Notes under the pieces: generated by a model
What the model was told of the DNA's origin: nothing
Seen by the model: only the letters and a program-made list of their open reading frames with translations
The model's database searches: none
Part shown: one piece after another, positions 1-11,400 of the stretch
Numbering within the stretch: position 1 is the stretch's first letter
Layout: each line of letters begins with the position of its first letter
Assembly: GCA_036244855.1 (NCBI GenBank)
Contig: BQKZ01000259.1
Coordinates: forward strand, 15,301-79,300
Reading direction: 5' to 3'
DNA: 64,000 bases
Origin: Temnopleurus reevesii
Taxonomy: Eukaryota; Echinodermata; Echinoidea; Temnopleuroida; Temnopleuridae
Position numbers and translations under genes: made by a program

Positions 1-1529
1 CCCCCCCCCCCCCCCCCACCAAGGAACTGACAAGAAAAAAAAGGGTCATTAGTTCAAATTTTGCACCCCAGTGAACAATTTGGTGCCCTTTTTCTGATGT
101 AGGGCACAAGAACGGCCCCTGCCTCCCCTGGTGTGAACATGTAATGCCGATCAAACAATTTCGGCCTTTACATTTCTCCTGTTTCTTGTTCTCTAGACCC
201 TATAATATGTTCTTTAGATAATGAATTAAAATTGATTTCATTCAATATTATATGAATTTAGAGGAACTCACCATAATATTTTATCGAAAAAAATCAAGCT
301 TTTGTTATCTGCATCTGAAAAAGTGCTGCAGCTCTGTTCACAATACCTCATAAGATCCACTTTGAAAATGTTGATTTAAATCAACAAAGAGGAGAAAAGC
401 ATTATTCATTAGGAAAATTGATAATATCCGAAAAAGTTACCATTTACCAGAAGTCTGCAGCGCTGCTAGAGGCTATGGCTTATACACAAAAGGTTATTTC
501 TCTCTCATTCAACCTATAACCCTCTTATTATATTATATTTTTGAATGGGGATAAGCCGACCAGTAATTTGAAGATTTTGCAGATGATAAATTGCTTCCAT
601 ATGAACATATGAGATTTTTGTTCAGTTCATTTAATAAAATTATTTTATATCAATATTGCAGGTTATCCATATATGCAAACATTTAGCTTGAAACATTTTT
701 ATCTTTATTTACAATGTACAATAATATTTATAATAAAGCTTATTTTTAAATAAAAAAACCCATAAAAACTAAAAACCAAGAATACCATAGTGTTTATAAT
801 GAGAACAACAAAGATGCATGTAATTACTGGAGAAAAATGCAACTCTGTCCTGAACTTGGTATGAAATTGCCCATATGGTGAGAGGAATACTGTTTCAAAA
901 TGTTGAAGTGCAGCTATGGAGAAGCACTTCTCACTTGTTAGTCTACAGAGGGTCTAAAAGTATAATGTACTTACTTAAAGGCTGGGTCTGTGTCAGAAAA
1001 TTCTTGCTTTGATTAAAAGCACAAGTTATGAATATTTCAACTACATAATTTGGTCACATTCGTATGTCATACTCTTCTCAACTAGTATCTTATTATATCT
1101 TATTTTTTTAAACAAGTTTTATAACTAGCTATTTTGTTCCTTAGTTCTAACCCATAAATGTATAATGTTTTTGAAAATATTCAAAAGGTTGAATCACTAA
1201 ATGAACCTGAACCCATGTATCTATTTGATGAAAAAGTTTTTTTTTTGCCTTACAGGTTTAAAAACAGATGGGTTTTAAAACATTAAGATATAAAAACCTA
1301 CTTGCAGAGAAGAGCATGACATTTGTCATATCACATTACCAAAATTTGCCAATTTGCATGAAAATCACTGTTGAGTTATAAAATTGAATTCTTCTCGACT
1401 CTCTTATTTATTGTCCCATGTACTTTTATATTTAATTGTCTGATTTTTCTCCTTTTAATGTAGTCAAGAATAAATCTTTCAATGCATTATTCATAGATCA
1501 ATGATATCATATTTTTATCATATCAACAG
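1..1529. other. 5' flank or 5'UTR intron, no gene seen
   Basis: AT-rich non-coding sequence with no credible ORF. It opens with a C homopolymer (1-17). The bases just before 1530 look like a splice acceptor (T-rich tract ending in CAACAG), so the transcription start is probably further upstream and this stretch is at least partly a 5'UTR intron. No TATA box or promoter can be assigned with confidence. Confidence 0.5.
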
Positions 1530-1611
1530 GCATACAATGGCCATCAAACCAGTTATGATTTGGTTTTCTGTGATGTATGCTGTCCTCTTTGGATCTAGTC
1601 ATGCTGTACAG
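1530..1611 (+). CDS. PPN: papilin exon 1: start codon and signal peptide
   Basis: Coding starts at ATG 1537 and runs 25 codons to the donor CAG|GTATGT at 1612. The peptide has a short basic start (MAIK), a hydrophobic core rich in V, I, W, F, M and L, and a small-residue end (GSSHA), with likely cleavage after Ala23 by the -3/-1 rule (Ser, Ala). The junction is phase 0 and fits exon 2. An AG at 1528-1529 after a T-rich stretch suggests the exon begins at 1530, seven bases ahead of the ATG, after a 5'UTR intron. A single small exon is weak evidence alone; its phase match and its position ahead of the TSP1 exon support the call. Confidence 0.72.
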
Positions 1612-4600
1612 GTATGTTGAATTAATCATTTGAATACTGAGTTATAAAAGCAAGGACTTAAGTTTTCCTTCCTGCAAAATCAAATCTTTAAAACTCTGAT
1701 ACCCTCAAATTTATAATGAAAATAAGTATAATGATGATACTTTAATAGTACGGTACTTAGGGGGTGTTCTTCAAAATCAACTGCAAATCAAATGCAACTT
1801 TGCACATTGTAACGCGCATTTTCATTCGCGCATGGTATGCGCATTTGAGAAGGTGCGCATGAAACAGTGATTTTGATTGGCGCGTTCCGATCAACTGCAA
1901 CCTTCGATCGATTGCAACTTTTGAGCAACACCCCCTTAGTCTCTATTTGTCTTTTGTCTTTTTTTCTGGTTTTTATGTTTACGGTAATGTGAAATAACTT
2001 ACATGTAGCTCATGCGCACACCCAGGATTTTGATTCCCAGGGGAATCAAATGTTAGTGCCCCTCTCAGAAAATGTGGCGCCCAGGGCTGAGCTGGACTGA
2101 CAAGCGAAAAAAAAGGTCGTGGGGGGGGGGGGGCTAGTGCCCGCAAACCCCTCCCACAGTGCATGCATGTAGCTGGTAATAGCCTTGAAATCTGGTTTTG
2201 GTTTGAACCAAAAACATTCCCCTCATCAAAGTCAAGCACAATTACTAGAGTACCATAGCACTCTTTGAGGAAGGAGCAGCATTGAAACTTATCAACTTTT
2301 CTTCTGTAGCTTCTGCACATCTGAATATAGCTGACTAGGATTTTAGGGGACATTTTTTGTGGGAACACTAGCCCGGCCCAACGTCCAATCTTGACAAAAT
2401 CATGACACTTCACAGGTATGGTGTATTTCTAGAAGGTCATATTCAGCTCAAAAACAACTGAGACGAAGCAAACATATTAACCCTTTTCAATTCTCACATC
2501 GAATGCCACCGCCAATCAAAACAAAGAATTTTTCTCTTCTTCAATACTCTTCTTTTACCTGCCTCAATGATAATGCAAATATGCTGCCAAAATACCAATT
2601 GAATAGCTGCAAAATACCAAAATAGTGCAGAGAATTAGGGAAATAGAAGCATGAAGAGATGTGGTATGTAACACCCAATTAAGTGTGAAATATAGCAATG
2701 CGAGGTGAAGTCTAGGTGTCGGTAGTTTTTTAGCTTATGACACCAGGAATCAAACAACTTCTTTGCCTTTTATTTGCTAGGTTGTCTGCTGGTATAAAGG
2801 TTGTATAGCTGTCTGTGGCTGGTGTTTTGCCAAGTTGTTAAAGATGTATTAAGTGACTTTTAAGAATGACTTAAGAGATGATTTTTAAATGTTAAACTCT
2901 TCATATTGTGAAGAAAGTACTGATTGTCATTCTCTCTTAAAGGTAGAAAACTACATTTGCACAAATTACGGTTATGCTTACAACTTGTTGTGTACCTCGG
3001 ATATGCCAAAATAATAACCTCTATGAAGTATTTTGATAGAATGTAGTCCAGAATATTAAATTCAAATAAAAATCTATTCCATCATAATTAATCTTGACAC
3101 CAACGGTATCGCGATACTCCTAGAGTATTTCCACACACACACAGAACATTGTGAAAGCACATACAGTGTGCACTTCAATACACTGCCACACCATGCCAAA
3201 TACGCACTGAGAGAGACACTTGCGCTATTGGTCAACGAAGGGTCATCGGCTGTTTTGAATTTTCAACGCACGGTCCATTAATTAGAGGTCCGAATAAGAG
3301 ATTATTATTAGAATAACTATAAATGCGCTCATCATGACCAATCTTTGTGCTTAATTGATTGGTGATAAGTTCTAACATTTAGTACTCTTCAACATAACAC
3401 AACAATCTTGGAAAGTCAAATTTTAGGTGATAAGTTCTAACATTTAGTACTCTTCAACATAACACAACAATCTTGGAAAGTCCAATTTCAGGCTGAAAAA
3501 GAAGTATTCTACCTTTAAAGTAGTTCTTGATATAATAGCATAGTTGTTAAACATTGTGCTGGAAATTTAGTGGTCTCAGTCGATAGTATTGCTTGCAAGT
3601 CCCAATATTGCATTATATCATGGATAAATGTCAGGAAGGACAACAATAGGAATTACAGAATAGAAGTTAAAATGATTTTCTGCTATAACTAACTTAATTC
3701 TGCTGATCAAATACAAATGTTTTGTAATGAAAGAGAAGGATTTTGATGAGTTATTGTACCATAAAATTCATGATTATTCTCTCGCTACCTGTAAAAGCAA
3801 CACTCTAACTTAGCAATTTATAGGAAGTAATTTGTGATTAGCGGCTCAAAGAGAAGGATTTAGATAACTTATCTACCAGAAAATTTTTTTTTTTTTTTTG
3901 AAATGGGTTATTTATCTATTTCCATGGTAATAAATATGTCGGAGTTGATGATGTTTTTGTATGGGAGATTATATGTGCCAAGGGTTGTAGGACAGGATGA
4001 ATTTCTGTCATTACCATAAATCCAGTTGTTATTTTTGGGGTGATCTTTGGATAAAAGTGATAAAGGCAAAATCTATTTGTGAATGTATATTTGAAAACTT
4101 TATATGAAACTTCTTTTCATGGGATTTTTTACAATGGTGTGAACCAAATTGGTCTTCTTTTTAGAAATGTTGCAATGGGAAAATCAGAGAAGGCAAAGAC
4201 AAGAAAATTTGTCATTTTGTTTCTGTTTTCATTAACTTATGGTTGAAGGAAAATAGCCCTTGTTTTTATTTTGGTATTGTTTTGTATATAAGATATTTCT
4301 TGGGGCAGTATATTTTGCAGTTGTGTTTTCTTTATTTGGGGGCAGCTTCTATTTTTTTGCGATTGCATTTGTGAAATAGATATCTTTGTCAAATTTGTCT
4401 ACACTTGTGTCATGTTTTTGCCTAACAAAAATTTCCTGATACTATGTGATAGATGAAATATAAAGCTGGTTCTGATAAAGAATATGAATAAGATGTAACT
4501 CTATACCCCTGTGACAAGTGTTTGTAAGGAGTTTTCAGAAGCAGGTACATCCAATGGCAATTAAAGAACAGAAAAACAAATTGCCCTTTTGGTGACTTTT

Positions 4601-7600
4601 CTAAAGTGGTTTTTACAAACAGTAAAATAAAATGTGAATTCATAGCAAAGCTGGTTAGGACCATGGGTAAAGGAAACAAAGGCTTAGCTACCCCCAGGGG
4701 TACAGAAATGCACCCCTACATGTGCGAGCCAGGTGACACTAGAGGGCAAAGAAAGTTTGACTCATTTAAAGCTGGCGATGCACTATCCCGAGTTTCCTCA
4801 ATATCAGGTTTTTAACCTGATCAGCCCTCTTTGTGAATAGGCCGTTTTTACTAACATATAGGCTACAAGTTTATGCCAGTTATGTGGTATTCCTTATACT
4901 GGTTACTTATAATCAAATTCAATACTTGGAATCCAGTATGCATTTATCACTTGTTGCTACGTTAGGAAAGCCTCGGGTAAGCTTTTGGGTCTTCTTCATT
5001 ACCAAGAGTCAAGAAACTTGTCGATGAAATATTGTTGTCCTTCACACTAGTTAGTTAGCTAAAGATACACACCAACAAATCCGCTCTGCATCATCCAGAC
5101 TAACATTATTCATAATCCTTGTAATGCGGAGCGCCGTAATGGCTGCCAGCTAGAGCCGGGTAATAGTGAGTGTAAGGTTTTCAGCGCCGTGAGCACCAAT
5201 AAGGTGGACCTGTGCGCTATACAAGTAGCCACCATTATCATTATTATTATTAATTAGGAGACATTGTGGTGTAGTGGTTCTGACTCTCGGCTCTCAACCC
5301 AAGAGTCATAAGTTTCCTTTGGCAATAAATTTATCCACACTTTGCTGCACTCAACCCAGGTGAGATGAATGGGTACCGGTAGGAAGAAATTTTGGCAGTG
5401 AGTGCCAAATGGTAGCCATGCTCTAGCCGGGTAAGAATGGATAGAGCGCTTTGAAACACTTCGTATTAAGCACTATATAAATGTTGTGTAATATTATTAT
5501 GAGTATAATTGCAGGATAACAAACACGTTATCATATCATGGTCTAAAATAACATTAATGAAAAAAATAATTCAATAAACCCAATTTGGAAAGTCAGGTAT
5601 GCATCGTGGAAAAGCGCAAGATATGATGGGTTTCTTCAGGTCTTAATTCTTAATTTAAGTGAATTAGCATCTACATTGCAAATGAACTGGAGCTCGTTCT
5701 GATCAGGTCAGTTTACACTGTAGTTCAGAATTAGTAAGCTAATTTGAAAACTTGAGACAGTGTGGACAGCCCTACATTGTAGCATGAGTAGGTGGGTATA
5801 ATCAACAGCCTTATTGCCCCAAGGTTGTTCGCATCCTTGAAGAAATTATTTGTTCTTTGATTTGTAGCAGAATGTTTGAAATTAGCAAAAAGAAATTGCT
5901 TAATATTTGTAGAACTGCATGGGGCACAAATTGAGGGGCTAATTAGGGACTCGTTTCGAGGCTGGTCAGTGCGGTAGGTGCTTTGCTCAACTGACCGGAA
6001 GTCTTGGTGTACTCAATTTGACCCATTTTTTGACATGCTTAACTATTTTTACTTCCTCTTCATGAACAAGTGTAATGTCGAATGATGATTATATAGCATT
6101 AAATTCAATATATAGTTTTTAAAAAATTCTGTAAAACTTGAACTGTAGTATCCCCGTTGGCTCAAATTTACATGCTTTTTAAGTGCATATCTGTGTATAC
6201 TATTATGTAGAACTTAGCAAAAGATTTTTTTTTTCTTTCATATTTTTAAATATTGTTGTCAAAAATATCAAGATAATCATACACATATAAACAGATTAAC
6301 AGAGATGACTTTAGATTTTTAAAAATGTAGAAAAATTTGCTATTACTGGTATGTGTCCTTGAACCAATTCATCATGTTCATGATGGTAGTGTACAATTAA
6401 CAATTTAAAAAAAAGAGAATTGATTCAACAACTAACAGTGTTTGTTTGTTTTTGTCTGATTTTTACACAATGATGGACCAGTGATATGATGAAGCTCTCT
6501 GATGAGTTCACATCTCAGTATTTTTATTGAGAGTTCATATTTGTAAAACATTGGTTTAAACTTCCCAACTATTGCATTTGGGTTAGTTTTGATTCAAAGT
6601 GAAGCAGCTGCTTGGAGAAAATAAGTTATGAGGTCAATAGGATGGATTGAGGAGTATTTTAATTTCAGAGCTATGATGTCTAATGATTAAATTATTTTGT
6701 GTGTTCTCTTTATGATGAAATAAATCTTGATAGATAGAATTTATTCAATATTGTCGCCAACGGCCCACAAAGGGGTGCACACGCTATACTGCTGTGTGAA
6801 GTTACCCGGAGGCTATGAAAAAAATCATAGGCTGTACCGGATGGGACTCGAACCCACGACCTCTGGATGACTAGACTAGTGTCATAACCACTAGACCACC
6901 GGACCGCCCTAGCGATAAGGTTCTGTGAATCCAATGTGTTTGAAAGATTTGTTTGAAATTCGTCACCCAGCGGAATTAATCACAAATCTTTTGAAATAAA
7001 TCTTCTCAAATATTAGCTTATTAAAAGTCGAAATGTCAGTTTTTATATCTTGCATCATTAAACATAATCATTTCAATGTGAGATAAATAATTATGGAAGA
7101 TGATAAAACGAGTGCATGATCAATGGGGTGTTACTCAAAATCAACTGCAAATCAACTGCAACTTTTCAAATTGTAACGCGCATTTTCATTCGCGCGTGGT
7201 GCGCACATTTAATAAAACGTGCATGAAACAATGATTTTGATTGGCGCGTTCTGATCAACTGCAAGTTTCGATCAATTGCAACATTTGAACAACACCCTAT
7301 TAGTGGAACAAATTGCATATAAATGATAATGTGTGTGATTTATAATTATTCACATTCTTATGACAGGCGATAATATTTCTCATTTAGAGAAATTAGGAAG
7401 TTTTCTTATATTTTTCCGATTGTCAGCAAAAAAAGAAATGGTATAAACGATTTTCATATTTTTTGTAAACTTGTGTCTGTACTGAGGGTATAAAATGTGC
7501 TTAAAATCAGCAAGATGTTCCCATGAGTAACACTTTGTACATTTGCAGTCAAATGGATCACCATGCAGTGTAAATACTTGGCATTTGATAGCTGTCCTTC

Positions 7601-8392
7601 TGCGTAAAAGATCAAATATTGACTTTCTTTAAAGAGCAGATGAGTTGTCAATAGGTATATGCTTGTCCTTGGTGACTTTAAGGACTTTTTGACAGTTAGC
7701 TATGATAATACCTTCATTTAATCCTTTATTGCCATAAAATTCCAATAAATGCTATTTGTTTTCAAGGGTTGCCCACACTCCCCTCCAATTATTTACATTT
7801 CTATTGTTCTTTCATGCATTTTGAAGTGACATATTTTGATAAATATGAATGTTAAATGATGGGTTGTTATAACTGCCTTAATTTTAATTTTTTTTTAGCT
7901 TTTGTGAAATTAATCAAAAGACATCTTCTTTCCCTATTGGTATTCAAATAAATGTTGTCCTCTAATCATTGAAGCTATGTAAAAACCTACAAATATGTGG
8001 GTAGGCCCTGTCCCTCCGAGATGTTTCAGCATTTTTTTTTCTGGCTAAAAAACCGTAATAATTATACAGCTATACTTAACTGCTTAAGATCTTGTATCAG
8101 TATCACTTAATTCCAGGAGATATATTTTTAAGGACTATATACAGACATTTTTTTTCATTCATCCTGCAAAATTGTTATATTTAGATCCAATTCTTTTCAA
8201 TTTTCCCGCTCCAGATCAATCGTTTCAGCCGCCAGGCGTCATCGGGATGGGGCGATTGGAGCATCTGGAGCTCCTGTTCAAGATCGTGTGGAGGAGGGGT
8301 GTCCTACCAGGAGAGACAGTGTCTAGCAGGGTAGGCTAACATATTGATGGTGATGATGGTGATGATGAGGATGATAATGGTGGTGGTGGTGG

Positions 8393-8423
<31 letters not shown>

Positions 8424-11400
8424 GGTGGTGGTGATGATGATGAGTATGATGATTACAATAATGGTGGTGATGAGAATGATATATTGGTGGTGGTGATGAC
8501 AATGAAGGTTGCAGTGATGGGGCAAATTATCTTTGGGATGATGATGGTGGTGGCCTCATCGGGATGGGGAGACTGGAGCATCTGGAGCTCCTGTTCAAGA
8601 TCGTGTGGAGGAGGGGTGTCCTACCAGAAGAGACAGTGTCTGGCAGGGTAGGTTAACATATTGGGGAGGATGTTGGACGTGAGGATCATGATAACGGTGG
8701 TGGTGGTAGTGGTGGTGGTGATGAGGATGATAGTTTTGGTGCTGAGGATAATGACAGTGGGGATAGTGATGATGGTGGGGATGATGGTGATGATAGTGAT
8801 GGGGATGATGGTGGTGATCATTGTGATGAAGATGATTTCAATAATGGTGGTGATGAGAATGATGTTGGTGGTGGTGATGACAATGATGTTTGTGGTGATG
8901 GGGCAAATTATCTTTGGGATGATGATGTTGATGGTGTTGATGGTGATGATGATAATGGTGATCAATCGTTTCAGCTGAAAGGTCTCATCGGGATGGGGAG
9001 ATTGGAGCATCTGGAGCTCCTGTTCAAGATCGTGTGGAGGAGGGGTGTCTTACCAGGAGAGACAGTGTCTAGCAGGGTAGGTTAACAGATTGGTGAAGAT
9101 GATGGTGGTGGTGGTGGTGGCGGTGGTGGTGATGAGGATGATGGTGGCTGAGATGATGATGTTACGAATGCATGGTGATAAGTTAATAAAAATATACTGT
9201 ATTTATTTCATTGACTGATACCCAAAAGTAAGAATATCAGAAAATTGAAAATATTTGATGAATAAACCCTTTCATGATGTCATCTCTAAGAGAATATGGA
9301 GGGCCTTCTGGTTACAATAATAAATGCTTTAACATTTCCTCTCTCAGATACTCGGTCTCAAACACTATTCTAATATTGATTATGACCAATTTGTTAACAT
9401 AATTCTGCTGCAGAAGAAAGTCATGGACGTTAGCAAATTAACAATTCATACTCATATTCTCTAGTGATATTTTATCATTGTAAATGAATTTTTATATTAT
9501 AGCTTGTGGCAAAGAGCTATATTCTTTTAAAAAGTAAATCAACTGACTCTATGACAATGCTTAAAAAAAACCTCTTGGTGATAACGTATGGGGGAAGTGT
9601 CCTTATTCTAGTATTAGCTTCTAGAACATATGATGTATGATGAGACAAGCCAGTCATGATGAATATCTACAAAAGAAAACCCAGATTTTCATGCTCCATT
9701 GATGCCTTTAATCTTATAGTATCAATTATGCAGCTCTTGTACCATTGATGGTGTTGCAAAGGACTTTCCATCAACAGCGAGTTTAGCAGGTAGAAAAGTA
9801 AATGAACTGGTACGATTTACATGACTTCACTCTTTGTCGAGCCGCATTGGCGGTGCGCACAGCTTGATAAGATAAAAGCCATCATTTGTTTGGCGGCGAC
9901 AAAGGATGCTCTAAAGAAAGAGTGTGAACGAAAAGTCAAGTTATTGTGTTAATGAATTGAGAAAAAAGCTTGTTGCATGCATGATTTGATATGAATTCTG
10001 GATGGCTTCATGAGATCACCTCTAACAAATTATGTGTGACTGTTTGGTTGGATTAAATCTCTTTTCAAAGATATCACATAGAACCAATATAAATGGAAGA
10101 AATATTATGACATGAGAAATAATATGATATTCTATAAGGTGGTGCTTCCATTTTACAAGAAAGTACATGGGTAGTATTTCGCCAACTTCAAAAATGACTT
10201 TGGAAACTTTAAGTACGACTGGTATTAGTTTTTCGGCATGCTGACTGATTGCAAATCTAGTTACAAGAAAATCACTCAATAAATTAATGATCTTAACTTC
10301 AGATAAACTTGGTGAAAAACCTCCCATTTATCTTGAAAATAATCTTCCAATGTTGTGCGGCAACTGCAGAAATGGGGAAGCAGTGTGATGCAGCCTTAAC
10401 ACCATATAGTGAACCGTATTTCAGTGTAAAAATGCAATTTATGGTCGGTCCCTCTCCTCACAGCCCCTCAATATAGCAACTGTTTTGTTGAACAAAATTA
10501 AGGTGAAAGCCATTAAAAAAAGAATGTTATAGTAATGCAATTTCATGTTTTAAACACTTTTAGAAGTTTCAATAGAATATGAATAGAACAGAGGGTGAAA
10601 AATAAGAAATCCACCCAATCCACATGTTAACAATTGACAACTCGTCACATCTTTTGTCATCAGTGAAATTTTACAACCAGCCTATCATGTTCAATGAATT
10701 ACCACAAGTCTCTAAATGGCTAACAAGTCATTTATGGGATCAATAACAAGCCAGACTGATAGATTAACTCCCAGTTGTGAACCAATTTACAACTCAATGA
10801 CAATAGGATATGTGAATAAGGGCTTTGGTAAATTCCATTATCGTGCAATTGCTCAAGTGAGTGTTATTGGGCTTAGATAAATGAAGCTTTTTTTTCATGG
10901 TCATTGAAAGATCAAAGAAATTGCAGCGCACTAGATTAGTACTCTTGGCTTGATAAGACCGTCCTCCAGCTTTTCTGAACAAGATTTATCCAATTATATT
11001 TAGTTACATTGCACAAAAACGTTTGAAAAACGTTTGAAAAATTTAAAGTTTCTTATGAAACTTTTTTTCAACTGATTTGATCTGTTTTCGACGATTTGAT
11101 TGGCCATTTTATAACATTCAGCTTTTATGAAGGGTTTTTATATAGAGCGATAAGAGGGAAAAAGCATTAAAAAAATAATTTGAAACATTAAGTAAAGCTG
11201 GTGTTCCAGATAAACTTTTCAATATTCCATAGAAAGAGTAACAGATACCCAAAGATTTAAAGGGGATCAAACCCTTGGAATTATCGTGCACTCATTGACT
11301 GACGAAAAATCAGATGAACAAATTTGAAATACGTGCAAAAATCAGACAATCTGTTCAAAAGTTATCAAATGTCAAACTACGAATGGATCCCTGTCAGTGG

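Larger units (their letters stand above)
1612..8214 (+). other. intron 1 of the papilin-like gene
   Basis: 6.6 kb of non-coding sequence. It holds two copies of the GGGGGTGTT-ended MITE (1760-1935, 7124-7298), a 65-bp tandem duplication (3361-3490), SINE fragments (5100-5250, 5259-5510), a tRNA-like SINE (6720-6910) and a G run near 2119-2133. The open frames here are short and show no recognisable domain. Confidence 0.6.
8341..9165 (+). repeat. GAT/GGT trinucleotide microsatellite between exon 2 copies
   Basis: Interrupted runs of GATGAT and GGTGGT fill the gaps between the three TSP1 half-exons and continue after the third. Larger blocks are shared between the two spacers, for example GGGGCAAATTATCTTTGGGA at both 8519-8538 and 8900-8919. 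The spacers were therefore copied together with the exons and did not arise separately. Long open frames on both strands here are artefacts of the trinucleotide period. Confidence 0.9.

Noticed and set aside
1..1529. Promoter for the papilin-like gene
   Set aside because: AT-rich words such as TATAAA-like strings are too common here to support a call, and the acceptor-like AG at 1528-1529 suggests the real start is further upstream.
1979..2413. Minus-strand frame of 144 codons
   Set aside because: Contains a C/G homopolymer and no recognisable domain; lies within intron 1; no supporting splice structure.
6832..6906. Functional tRNA gene on the minus strand
   Set aside because: The acceptor stem has mismatches and the anticodon stem does not form; it is followed by a SINE-like body.
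8661..8978. Open frame of 105 codons on the + strand and longer ones on the minus strand in the same place
   Set aside because: Made of Met, Val, Ile and Thr runs from GAT/GGT repeats; not a protein.
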